Assembly (NCBI GenBank): GCA_963801715.1
Contig: CAWDGB010000014.1
Location: 496,001 to 560,000 of the forward strand
DNA: 64,000 nt
DNA from: CAVVJA01 sp963801715
GTDB lineage: Bacteria; Actinomycetota; Actinomycetes; Mycobacteriales; Jatrophihabitantaceae
Direction of reading: 5' to 3'
Part shown: positions 22,567 to 30,945 of the stretch, in pieces
How the letters are laid out: each line of letters begins with the position of its first letter
How positions within the stretch are numbered: position 1 is the stretch's first letter
The notes under the pieces: generated by a model
Told to the model about the DNA's origin: nothing
What the model saw: only the letters and a program-made list of their open reading frames with translations
Database searches by the model: none
Made by a program: the position numbers and the translations under genes

Positions 22567-23672
22567 CAGGCCTCCATGCCGAACGCCTGGGTGAACCGCA
22601 CGTCGCCCTCGACCATGTCTCGCATGTCAGCCGCCGAGTTGCGAAACATCATGGTTCGCTCGATGCCCATGCCGAAGGCGAATCCGCGGTACCGCTCGGG
22701 GTCGACCCCACATGCGCGCAGCACCCGGGGATTGACCATGCCGCAGCCGCCCCACTCGATCCAGCCTTCGCTGTCGCAGGTACGGCAGTCCCAGTCCGGG
22801 TTGCCGACCGACTGGCCCCGGCACACGAAGCACAGCAGGTCCAGCTCGGCGGACGGCTCGGTGAACGGGAAGTAGGACGGCCGCAGCCGGGTCACGATCC
22901 CCGGTCCGAACATCGCCTGCGCCATGTGATCGAGCGTGCCTTTCAGGTGGGCCATGGTGATGCCTTCGTCGACGGCGAGGCCCTCGATCTGGTGAAACAC
23001 CGGGGTATGGGTGGCGTCGAGCTCGTCGGTACGGAACACCTTGCCGGGGCACACGACGTAGATCGGCGGAGTTCGGGCGAGCATCGTCCGAACCTGCACG
23101 GGCGAGGTATGGGTGCGCAGCACCAGCCCCGAGTCCTCGGAGCCGACGAAGAACGTGTCCATGAGGGTTCGCGCGGGGTGGTCGGGCGGGATGTTCAGCG
23201 CATCGAAGTTGAACCACTCGGCTTCGATCTCCGGACCTTCGGCGACCTCGTACCCCATGGCGACGAAGATGTCCGCGAACAGCTCCTGAATCGTGGTGAG
23301 CGGATGGCGCGCGCCTTCGACGCGCCGATCCGAGGGGAGCGTGACGTCGACCGCTTCGTCGATGAGGACCCGGGCATCACGTTCGGCAGCCAACTCGATC
23401 GCCCGAGCTTCCAGCGCGGCCCGCACCTCGCCGCGCGCGGCGCCGACGCGCTGCCCGGCGGCTTTGCGGGCAGCTGGCGGGAGCGCACCGATCTCCCGAT
23501 TCGCGAGCGCAAGCGGGGACCGGTCGCCGTCGTGGGCGAGGCGGGCGGCCTTGAGCGCGTCGAGGTCAGACGCCGCGGCAATGGCGGCAAGCGCCGCGGT
23601 GACATTGCGTGCCACCGCGTCCGGCGCGAGCGTGCTCACCTCCACCGGGTCGAAACTCGTGCTCTCAGGCAT
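22566..23672 (-). CDS. pheS: Phenylalanine--tRNA ligase alpha subunit
   Basis: Catalytic class II subunit; 368 residues. It has an N-terminal coiled coil, then motif 2 (RTHTSPVQVRTM), VFHQIEGLAVDEG, and motif 3 (GFAFGMGIERTMM). ATG 23672 is chosen over an upstream in-frame start (23717) because GAGGA lies five bases before it. Cotranscribed with pheT. Confidence 0.97.
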   Translation of the reverse strand: MPESTSFDPVEVSTLAPDAVARNVTAALAAIAAASDLDALKAARLAHDGDRSPLALANREIGALPPAARKAAGQRVGAARGEVRAALEARAIELAAERDARVLIDEAVDVTLPSDRRVEGARHPLTTIQELFADIFVAMGYEVAEGPEIEAEWFNFDALNIPPDHPARTLMDTFFVGSEDSGLVLRTHTSPVQVRTMLARTPPIYVVCPGKVFRTDELDATHTPVFHQIEGLAVDEGITMAHLKGTLDHMAQAMFGPGIVTRLRPSYFPFTEPSAELDLLCFVCRGQSVGNPDWDCRTCDSEGWIEWGGCGMVNPRVLRACGVDPERYRGFAFGMGIERTMMFRNSAADMRDMVEGDVRFTQAFGMEA

Positions 23673-23732
23673 GCAATCCTCGGATCTCAGGGGCAGCGAC
23701 GTCCGCGAGTATCCCATCCGGTGCGCAGCGTG

Positions 23733-24524
23733 TTATGTCGCGCGGTGCGCCCGGGCGCTCGCATATAGGCACACCGCCGCCGCGGCGGCAAGGTTCAGGC
23801 TCTCGGCGCGGCCGTGGATCGGCACCCGCACCGAACGATCCGCAGCTTCGGTCACCTCGGGCGGCAGACCGTTCGCCTCGTTGCCGAAAAGCCACTGCGT
23901 CGGCGCGCGCAAGGCTCCGCGATCGGCGAGGTCGTCCAGGTCGTCGAGTCCAGAGCCGGCCGCCGCGAGCACGGCGAGGCCGGCGGCACGGCCTGCGGCG
24001 ATCGCCTCCGCAGGGCTCACGTCCACGACGATGTCGAGGTGAAACAAGCTTCCGGCCGAGGCGCGCACAGCCTTGCCGTTGTACGCGTCGACGCTGCTAC
24101 CGGCGAACACCACCACGTCCGCCCCGGCAGCATCCGCGGTGCGCACGATCGTGCCGGCGTTTCCAGGATCGTTGGCGTGGACGAGGACAACTACCAACCG
24201 GGCGTCGCGCGCCAGGGCCGTCTCGAGCGGCACGTCAACGGCTCGGCAGACCGCCACGAGGCCCTGCGGCGAGGCCGTCTCGGACAGCTTCGCCGCCGCC
24301 TTCGAGCTGATCTCAAACACGGGCACCTCGGCCGCGGCGAGCAGCTTGGCATGGCGCCGCAATCCGGAGATGGTCCCGAAGACCTCGACGACCGAACCCG
24401 GGCGCCCTAAGGCTTCGGAGACCGCGGGCGAGCCCTCGGCGAGGAAGCGCCCGGTGTCACGACGCGCCCGCCGATCGGTCAGCCGACGCGCGGCGGCGAG
24501 CCGGGCGTTGGAATCAGCAAGCAC
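23733..24524 (-). CDS. TrmH/SpoU-family RNA 2'-O-methyltransferase
   Basis: SAM-dependent RNA ribose methylase with a knotted fold; 263 residues. It has an N-terminal substrate-binding domain with GRFLAEGSPAV, then the three SpoU motifs: NPGNAGTIVRTADAAGAD, LFGNEANGLP and SLNLAAAAAVCLY. The place between rplT and pheS matches actinobacterial tsnR/23S methylase genes. The exact target nucleotide is not deducible. Copy C of the palindromic element lies 20 bases before its start. Confidence 0.9.
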   Translation of the reverse strand: MLADSNARLAAARRLTDRRARRDTGRFLAEGSPAVSEALGRPGSVVEVFGTISGLRRHAKLLAAAEVPVFEISSKAAAKLSETASPQGLVAVCRAVDVPLETALARDARLVVVLVHANDPGNAGTIVRTADAAGADVVVFAGSSVDAYNGKAVRASAGSLFHLDIVVDVSPAEAIAAGRAAGLAVLAAAGSGLDDLDDLADRGALRAPTQWLFGNEANGLPPEVTEAADRSVRVPIHGRAESLNLAAAAAVCLYASARAHRAT

Positions 24525-24540
24525 GGGACGGCGATCTTCT

Positions 24541-24590
24541 TGATGATCTTGGACTTATCGCCGTTCTGAGGCAGTAAGTCCAAGATCACG
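24541..24590. repeat. Dispersed palindromic element, copy C
   Basis: Arms tgatcttggactta (24544-24557) and taagtccaagatca (24575-24588) are perfect over 14 bp, with a 17-base loop. It starts 29 bases after the rplT stop, so it may also end the infC-rpmI-rplT transcript. There is no T tract. Confidence 0.9.
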
Positions 24591-24616
24591 AATGGATTGG
24601 GTGGGCGACGGACGGC

Positions 24617-25009
24617 TCAGGCCGCCGAGGTCTGGGCGCCGCCAGTTCCTTCTGCGGCTACCGCATCCTTCGCCACGGCAGCCAGCGCGGCGAATGCGGC
24701 CTCGTCGGTGACGGCGAGGTCGGCCAGGACCTTTCGGTCAACGGTGATCCCGGCGAGTCGAAGGCCTTGGATGAACCGGTTGTAGGTGATGTCGTTGGCG
24801 CGGGCCGCGGCGTTGATCCGAGTGATCCACAGACGGCGGAAATCGCCCTTGCGGGTTTTCCGATCGCGATAGGAGTAGGTGGCTGAATGGAGCAGCTGCT
24901 CCTTCGCCTTGCGGTAGAGGCGCGAGCGCTGCCCGCGATAGCCGGACGCCGCTTCCAGCGTGCCTCGGCGCTTCTTGTGGGCGTTCACTGCCCGCTTGAC
25001 GCGTGCCAC
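24617..25009 (-). CDS. rplT: 50S ribosomal protein L20
   Basis: Binds 23S rRNA early in large-subunit assembly. 130 residues with the L20 core: VKRAVNAHKKRRGTLE, GYRGQRSRLYRKAKEQ, and RRLWITRINAAAR. The alanine-rich tail (AVAEGTGGAQTSAA) is slightly longer than in E. coli. Third gene of the infC operon. Confidence 0.97.
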   Translation of the reverse strand: MARVKRAVNAHKKRRGTLEAASGYRGQRSRLYRKAKEQLLHSATYSYRDRKTRKGDFRRLWITRINAAARANDITYNRFIQGLRLAGITVDRKVLADLAVTDEAAFAALAAVAKDAVAAEGTGGAQTSAA

Positions 25010-25069
25010 GGTGCTTTCCTTGCTCGTCGGGCTGCCGTGCGTTACCGGCAGCGGATGGGTCGGGTCGGC

Positions 25070-25264
25070 TCAGCGGCCGAGCAGCTTCTTGACGCGGTGC
25101 GCGTCGGCTGCAGATACCTCTTTGGTCCCGGTGAGGCGCCGGGTCAGACGCGAGGGCTTGCGTTCAAGCAAGTGCCGCTTGCCAGCGTGCTCGGTCAGCA
25201 GCCGGCCGCTGCCCGTCACCTTGACGCGCTTCTTCATCCCGCTGTGAGTCTTGTTCTTCGGCAT
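25070..25264 (-). CDS. rpmI: 50S ribosomal protein L35
   Basis: 64 residues, the usual size. It begins MPKNKTHSGMKKRVKVTGSG and is strongly basic. Second gene of the infC-rpmI-rplT operon. Confidence 0.97.
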   Translation of the reverse strand: MPKNKTHSGMKKRVKVTGSGRLLTEHAGKRHLLERKPSRLTRRLTGTKEVSAADAHRVKKLLGR

Positions 25265-25292
25265 CAGTCGTATCGCTTTCTTCAGTTGTGCG

Positions 25293-25853
25293 TCACGCGA
25301 TCTCGGTATCGCGCCCAGTATCGCGAACCGAACGAGTGCGCGCGCCGCGATGCGGTGCTACCACCATGATCATGTTGCGGCCGTCCTGCTTGGGCGAGGA
25401 CTCGACGAAGCCGAGGTCGGCGACGTCCGTCGCCAGCCGCTGCAACAAGCGGAACCCGAGTTCGGGTCGGGATTGCTCGCGGCCGCGGAACATGATCGTC
25501 ACCTTCACCTTGTCGCCTTGCCTCAGGAACCGCTCGACGTGACCCTTCTTCGTCTCGTAGTCGTGGGAGTCGATCTTGGGGCGAAGTTTCATCTCCTTGA
25601 TGACAGTGAGGGACTGGTTGCGCCGGGCCTCCCGCGCCTTCTGTGCACTCTCGTATTTGAACTTGCCGTAGTCCATGAGCTTGGCAACAGGCGGTCGTGC
25701 CATCGGGGCCACCTCGACCAGGTCCAGATCGGCTTCCGCCGCCAGTTCGAGGGCCTTGCCGATCGGCACGATGCCGACCTGCTCACCCTCGGGACCGACG
25801 AGGCGTACCTCCGGCACTCGGATCCGGTCGTTGATCCTCGGTTCAGAACTGAT
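25293..25853 (-). CDS. infC: Translation initiation factor IF-3 (ATC start)
   Basis: Keeps 30S free of 50S and checks the start codon; 186 residues. N-domain: SEPRINDRIRVPEVRLVG; linker VAKLMDYGKFKYE; C-domain: EMKLRPKIDSHDY and FRGREQSRPELG. No ATG or GTG fits the conserved N-terminus. Codon ATC at 25853-25851 does, with GGAGGT at 25862-25857, three bases upstream. Rare AUU/AUC starts on infC are a known self-regulation device. The frame upstream is open but has no IF-3 similarity. Confidence 0.93.
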   Translation of the reverse strand: MSSEPRINDRIRVPEVRLVGPEGEQVGIVPIGKALELAAEADLDLVEVAPMARPPVAKLMDYGKFKYESAQKAREARRNQSLTVIKEMKLRPKIDSHDYETKKGHVERFLRQGDKVKVTIMFRGREQSRPELGFRLLQRLATDVADLGFVESSPKQDGRNMIMVVAPHRGARTRSVRDTGRDTEIA

Positions 25854-26139
25854 GGGACCTCCCAGGGTCGTCGGAACTGCCGTGTCGCGGCGCCTTCGTC
25901 CGGAACGAACGAGGGCCCCGCAGCGCTCATGTGCGCGCGAGGCCCGTACCGACCAGTCCGTCCGGGTCGATGACCCGACACCACGCATGGCTGCGCAGTG
26001 TTCGCCCGGGAAGGTACCGGACGACACGGACCGGACCCGGCGCACCTCGTGATGCCGGTGGCACGGGTGGGAGGCTCGGGCACGTCACGCCGGCAGTGAT
26101 TCGTCCACGTGACGATACCGAAGGGCATCCGCTTGCACG
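25854..26139 (-). other. infC 5' leader, no gene seen
   Basis: About 290 bases upstream of infC with no supported gene. It contains GC-rich complementary stretches, for example TTCGTTCCGGACGAA near 25895-25910, that could fold in the mRNA leader. A leader that senses L20 or IF-3 would fit operon biology but is inference. Confidence 0.35.
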
Positions 26140-26157
26140 CCTCCGCGGGTGCGGAGG
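26140..26157. terminator. Hairpin after the hisG operon
   Basis: Perfect 7-bp stem cctccgc/gcggagg with a 4-base loop, 21 bases past the stop at 26179. On the plus strand it is followed by ttt; on the minus strand there is no T run. A terminator role is inferred from position. Confidence 0.4.
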
Positions 26158-26178
26158 TTTGGTCGCTTTCACAGAATA

Positions 26179-26649
26179 TCAGTCTGCGGACGGCGTGGTT
26201 GATGCCGCTTCGTACAAGGCCCGCAAACCGCGCATGACGGCGACGGACCGCTCGCGGTCGAAACGCTGCACCGCGTACAGCGCGATCGTCTCCTCTCCGG
26301 GGAGGACGAGGCGGGCGAACCGCAGCTTGTCCGGGAACTGCACTGCGACGATCAGGTCCCAGGGGATCTCCCGAAATGGGCCGAGGTAGGCCCGAGTCCG
26401 CACGCTGTGGATGTCCGCACGCAACCGCGGCCGGGTGGGCAACAGGGCCGTGCCCGCGATGATCACGCCGATGACGGCCGTCCCGACCTGGTCCTTCCAG
26501 TTGAACTGGATGCCGGCATTCGCGTGCGGCATGACGATCGCCGTGATGACGAAGACAATCAGGATGATCGCCGATGCGGCGATCGAGATCCGTGCGGTTC
26601 GCACTGGTCGCGCGGTGACGACCAGGTCCCGTGGCGCTTGCGTGGTCAT
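26179..26649 (-). CDS. PH-domain-like membrane protein
   Basis: 156 residues. Two hydrophobic segments (IILIVFVITAIVM near 28-40 and VGTAVIGVIIAGTALL near 55-70) precede a beta-rich region, GPFREIPWDLIVAVQFPDKLRFARLVLPGEE, typical of actinobacterial PH/YdbT-like domains. Function unknown. The ATG overlaps the hisG stop (ATGA), and the order hisE-hisG-PH protein is conserved in Streptomyces. Confidence 0.8.
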   Translation of the reverse strand: MTTQAPRDLVVTARPVRTARISIAASAIILIVFVITAIVMPHANAGIQFNWKDQVGTAVIGVIIAGTALLPTRPRLRADIHSVRTRAYLGPFREIPWDLIVAVQFPDKLRFARLVLPGEETIALYAVQRFDRERSVAVMRGLRALYEAASTTPSAD

Positions 26650-27500
26650 AGCCGGCACGCGTGGATGCTCGTGACCAGGATCCCGCGGGCGCCCAGCTCC
26701 CACAGCTCATCCATGATCCGGTTCGTATCGCGGCTCGGCACCATCGAGCGGACAGCCGACCAGCCTTGCTCATGCAACGGGGCCACCGTCGGTGACTCGA
26801 TGCCCGGGGTGATCGCAACCGCCTTCTCGACCAAGTCGTCGCGGATGTCGTAGTCCATGAGCACGTAACGACGGGCAATGATCACACCGTGCAGGCGGCG
26901 CACGAGTTGATCGACTCGCGCCGACTCGGGCGCGCCGGTGCGGCGCACGAGGACGGCCTGGCTGACGAGCAGTGGGTCGCCGAAGACTTCGAGTCCGGCG
27001 TTACGCAACGTCGTACCGGTCGAGACCACGTCGGCGATCACGTCGGCCACTTCGAGCCGCACGGCCGTCTCGACGGCGCCGTCGAGGCGGATCACCCGAG
27101 CCTCGACGCCTTTAGCGGCTAGATGGGCCGACACGATGCCGGGATACGCGGTGGCGATACGAGAGCCCGCGAGGTCATAGACCGATGAGGCAGTACCCGG
27201 CCGACCGGCGAAACGGAACGTCGAGGCGCCGAAGCCCAGCTGCAGGATGGGTACCGCAATGGCGCCCGAATCGAGGAGCAAGTCCTCCCCGGTGATGCCG
27301 ACGTCGACCCGGCCGGCGCCGACGTAGATCGCGATGTCCCGGGGGCGTAAGAAGAAGAACTCCGTGTCGTTCTCGGCATCCGTCAAAACGAGCTCGCGGG
27401 TGTCGGTCCGCTCGCGGTAGCCGGCTTCGGCGAGCATCTGGCTCGCCGGATCGGCCAGGGTCCCCTTGTTCGGGACGGCGATGCGTAGCGGCTGGGACAT
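26646..27500 (-). CDS. hisG: ATP phosphoribosyltransferase, long form
   Basis: First step of histidine synthesis. 284 residues, so the long form with a C-terminal ACT-like regulatory domain that binds histidine (feedback). Seen: RIAVPNKGTLADP, RPRDIAIYVGAGRVDVGITGEDLL, and DVVSTGTTLRNAGLEVF (PRPP loop). It starts 46 bases after hisE. Confidence 0.96.
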   Translation of the reverse strand: MSQPLRIAVPNKGTLADPASQMLAEAGYRERTDTRELVLTDAENDTEFFFLRPRDIAIYVGAGRVDVGITGEDLLLDSGAIAVPILQLGFGASTFRFAGRPGTASSVYDLAGSRIATAYPGIVSAHLAAKGVEARVIRLDGAVETAVRLEVADVIADVVSTGTTLRNAGLEVFGDPLLVSQAVLVRRTGAPESARVDQLVRRLHGVIIARRYVLMDYDIRDDLVEKAVAITPGIESPTVAPLHEQGWSAVRSMVPSRDTNRIMDELWELGARGILVTSIHACRL

Positions 27501-27546
27501 GATCAGTGACCTATCTCTGCAGGACAGAACGGTGTCAGGGTCGACG

Positions 27547-27810
27547 CTAGAGATGTCGGTAGACGTCGTTGGGCGTGATTCCCTGCCCCAGCATGATCAC
27601 CTGCACGCGATAGAGCAGCTGGCTGATCTCCTGCGCGGTCCGTTCCGGCGTCTCGTGCTCGGCGGCCAGCCACACCTCGCCCGCTTCCTCGAGAACCTTC
27701 TTCCCCTGGGCGTGCACTCCGGCGTCCAGCGCTTCGACGGTCGACGATCCGGCCGGGCGGTTGCGTTGCCGTTCCGCGAGCTCGACGAACAGCGAGTCGA
27801 AGGTCTTCAT
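27547..27810 (-). CDS. hisE: Phosphoribosyl-ATP pyrophosphatase
   Basis: Second step of histidine synthesis; 87 residues, an all-alpha MazG-like fold. Metal-binding acidic residues are in KVLEEAGEVWLAAEHETPERTAQEISQLLY. In Streptomyces ribH directly precedes hisE. Here the gene upstream is the ring-opening amidohydrolase, 28 bases away, so hisE may now be read from the catabolic transcript. Confidence 0.95.
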   Translation of the reverse strand: MKTFDSLFVELAERQRNRPAGSSTVEALDAGVHAQGKKVLEEAGEVWLAAEHETPERTAQEISQLLYRVQVIMLGQGITPNDVYRHL

Positions 27811-27837
27811 GGCACCGTCGAGCCTAAACCAAGGCGA

Positions 27838-28944
27838 TCAGCCAAGGTCGACGATCGCGGCTACCGGACCGCCGCCGTCCGGACCCTGGTGGGCCGCCGA
27901 CACGGACACGAAGACTGCCGGGTCGCCGGTGACGGCCGCCGCGACGCCACCTACGCAGGCCTTGATCTGCCGATGCCAGTGCACGTCGGAGTCGTCCAGC
28001 ATGGCGTTGCGGCGTCCTCGCACCTGACCGTCTTGGCTGGCCTCGCACTTGAGGAACACGTTCACGAGGCGACCGCGTAGGTCGGCCGGATGCGGCCGGT
28101 CAGGCAGGTCGAGCCCGGCATTGCGGATAGCGGCCCAGATGCCGTCGCTGTCCAGTGCGTCCGCCATGACGGAGTGCCCGATGCGGTACCGCCCGCCGAC
28201 GCCGCGTGCGTTCCCGACGACGACGACCTGGGCCCGGTCGAGCTCCACGCCCGACGAGCAGGACGCCACCGACGAGTACAGCCGCCGGTCACGCAGCACC
28301 TCCTCGTCGCGCGGCATGGCGATCTCACCGAGAGCCACCGCGATACCCAGCGCCGTCGTGCCGTTGGAGACGTCCATCGAGGCCAGCGTGTCTTCGGTGA
28401 ACACGTCGTGGCCTCGCGACCGGGCCTCTCGGATCGTGTCGATGGTCAACAGCGGAGTCTTCGTTTGCACGTAGTGCACGTCGCCGGCATCGGTTATTCC
28501 GGCTTGTTTCATGGCGACCCGGACCGCGTCCGCAACCTTTCGGATCATCTCGCTCCGCCCGATCTCTTCCGGTAGCAGAACGTCGCTGATCGCGTATCCG
28601 ACGGTGAGCCTGGGCTCGTCGCTGCGCACGGAGGCGGCCGCTGGCACGGTCGCGAAGACGGTGGCGTGGGGGCTGAGCACCCCGTCGGTGCCGCCAGACC
28701 ACACGATCGGAATCTCGCGTACGGCGGCCGCTTTGCGCGTGCCCTTCGCCACCAGGACTTCGCGGAACGCTCGGTCGGCGATGATCCGCGTGTAGTCGTT
28801 CACGCCTCCGTTGCCTTCTGTCTTGCCGATGACGGCGACGACCCGGTCCGCGTTGATCACTCCGTCGTCGATCAGGGTGGCCAGGCCGGTCGCGTCAGCC
28901 ACACTCCGTAACGGAACCTTGCGGACCTCGATGGCATCAGGCAC
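27838..28944 (-). CDS. Ring-opening amidohydrolase (barbiturase/cyanuric acid hydrolase family)
   Basis: Hydrolyses one amide of a cyclic ureide ring. 368 residues, three similar units as in AtzD and barbiturase, each with a Ser/Lys pair: GKTEGNGGVND (Lys41) with SGGTDGVLSPH (Ser83); QTKTPLLT (Lys162) with SVASCSSGVEL (Ser230/231); and a third with KCEASQDGQVRGRR and SVSAAHQGPDGGGP. GTG 28944 has AGGAGG at 28956-28951. It follows hyuB by 71 bases. The neighbours (molybdenum hydroxylase, PucR, FdrA trio) favour barbiturate or a related pyrimidine product over cyanuric acid, but the sequence alone does not decide. Confidence 0.9.
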   Translation of the reverse strand: MPDAIEVRKVPLRSVADATGLATLIDDGVINADRVVAVIGKTEGNGGVNDYTRIIADRAFREVLVAKGTRKAAAVREIPIVWSGGTDGVLSPHATVFATVPAAASVRSDEPRLTVGYAISDVLLPEEIGRSEMIRKVADAVRVAMKQAGITDAGDVHYVQTKTPLLTIDTIREARSRGHDVFTEDTLASMDVSNGTTALGIAVALGEIAMPRDEEVLRDRRLYSSVASCSSGVELDRAQVVVVGNARGVGGRYRIGHSVMADALDSDGIWAAIRNAGLDLPDRPHPADLRGRLVNVFLKCEASQDGQVRGRRNAMLDDSDVHWHRQIKACVGGVAAAVTGDPAVFVSVSAAHQGPDGGGPVAAIVDLG

Positions 28945-29015
28945 GGGCGTCCTCCTCAGGCGGTCGCATCCGGTCGACGAAGACGGCGCGGAGTCCTCGT
29001 CCTTCCGGCATGTGG

Positions 29016-30945
29016 TCAGCCTCGCGTAGCTCCGTCGCGCCAGTCCAGGTCGCTGTTCGGCGCGCCGCCGGACAGTGTCGCGTAGCCAGGGCCGCGGTCG
29101 AAAAATGCCGGACCAGCGGACCGGGCCGCGCGCATCTCGGCGCGGAGGCTTTGGCTGGCCAGCGGGTCGACGGCGCCGTCGACGAGGACGACGCCGTAGT
29201 CCTCACGCGCGCCATCGACCGAGACTTTGCCCCACTGCACGTCGCGGGCCACGGCCGTAGGCGGCCTGCCCAGCGGATCCCCCCAGCCGCCACCTCCGGT
29301 GGTACGGATGCGGATGACCTCACCCGCTCGTACCGGCTCCGCGTCGGTCAGCGCGCCCACGGTCCGCTCGTGCGGGCCCGTCCGGGTCGATCGTCACCTC
29401 GAAGGGCCGACCGGCCTGACCACCGTTCACGCCCCAACAGCAGAGGATCGAACGGTCGGCGATCGACATGAAGTACCCGTCCCGAAGCATCCGAATGTGC
29501 TTCTCGTAGCCGAGGCCGCCCCGAAACTCCCCCGGGCCCCCCGAATCCACGGCCAACCCGAGGCGTTCGACGAGCACCGGGAACCTCGACTCGGTGAACT
29601 CCGTCGGCAGATTGCGGGAGTCGGGCACGATGTGGATCGTGTCCTCCCCGTCGGCGTAGTAGCGGCCACCCGAGCCACCGCCGAGGACCTCGCGCATGAG
29701 ATAGGGCCGGCCGTCGCGGTCCTGCCCGTACACGCCGGTGTACCGAATCGTCTCTTGGTCAGCCGGCATCCGGCCGTCAACGGCCTTGGCCAGCACGCCG
29801 GCCAGCACTCCGAGTAGCCGCAGGATGACGAAGGTCCGGGCGTTGGTGGGTGCCGGGAAGACCGGAGTAAGCAACGTGCCGGGCGGCGGAAATCGCATCT
29901 CGATCAGTGGCACGACACCTTCGTTGACGTCCAACTCGGCCATCCGCTCCGGGGTGTCGGCGAGATTGCGCAGGATCGGAGCCAGCCACTTCTTGAGGAA
30001 GTTGCCGTCGGCATAGTCACCGCAATGGTTGATCGGGCCCTTCGCCTGCGGCCCGGTGCCCGCGAAGTCGAGGATCAATCGTTCGCCGCCCGGATCGCCG
30101 GGGCCGGTCCGGGTCAGGGTGATGCGCTCGGCGTGCAAGCGAGGCGGGTCGACGCCGTCCTGCTCCGCGTAGTCCTCCCAGACCCAGCTGCCCACCGGGA
30201 TCTTCGCGAGGATCTCGCGGCGAAACGTTTCTGTGGTGCGCTCGATGATCGTGTCGAAGCAAGCCTCGACCGCGTTCCGGCCGTAGCGGTCGAACAGCTC
30301 GCCCAACCGCCGGGCACCCATCAGGCTGGCGCTGCACTCGGCGTCCAGGTCGGCGGCAAGCGACTCCGGCATCCGCGAGTTACGGGCCATGATCGCGAGT
30401 GCGGCGGTGTTGGGGCGTCCCTCCTCCCAGAGCCGGATCGGCGGGACCATCAGCCCTTCTTCGAACACGCTCCTGGCGTGGCTCGGCATCGATCCGGGCA
30501 CGACGCCGCCGATGTCGTCGTGGTGGCCGAACGCCTGGACGAACGCCACGACGGCACCGTCGCAGAAGACCGGCACGGTGACGCACAGATCCGGCAGATG
30601 GCCGATCCCGCCCTCGGACAGGTAGACGTCGTTGTGGAAGAAGACATCGCCTGGTCGCATCGTGTCGAGCGGGTAGTCCCGCGCCACCGGGTGCACCAGA
30701 GCGCTGTAGGACCGTCCAGTGAGCTTCCGCAGCCGGCGGTCGTGAATACCGACCCGGAAGTCATGAGCGTCGCGGATCATCGGCGAGCGAGCGGTCCGCG
30801 CGATGGCCGTCTCGACCTCGGCCTCGATCGAGGCCAGGCTGCCGGCGACGATCTCCACGAGCACCGGATCGACAGCGGGCCGATCGGGAACGGTTCTGCT
30901 CGGGTCAGGCGTACTTCCGTCCCCGATCGAGCGCACGACGCTCAT
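29016..30945 (-). CDS. hyuB: Hydantoinase B/oxoprolinase subunit, one-base frameshift near the 3' end
   Basis: Partner of HyuA in ATP-dependent opening of hydantoin-like or 5-oxoproline rings. ATG 30945 overlaps the hyuA stop. Seen: DAHDFRVGIHD, RPGDVFFHNDVYLSEGGIGHLPD, FGHHDDIGGVVPGSMP, and GGSGGRYYADGEDTIHIVP. The first frame ends in an unrelated tail. A second frame supplies the true C-terminus, ERTVGALTDAEPVRAGEVIRI then TTGGGGWGDPLGRPP. Removing one C from the run at 29376-29374 (minus strand GGGCCC) joins them as DGPHERTVGAL, giving 642 residues. Most likely a consensus error. Confidence 0.88.

Noticed and set aside
27838..28944. Firm call as cyanuric acid hydrolase (atzD)
   Set aside because: The Ser/Lys motifs are shared by barbiturase; there are no biuret or allophanate hydrolase genes nearby, and the context points to pyrimidine-type substrates.
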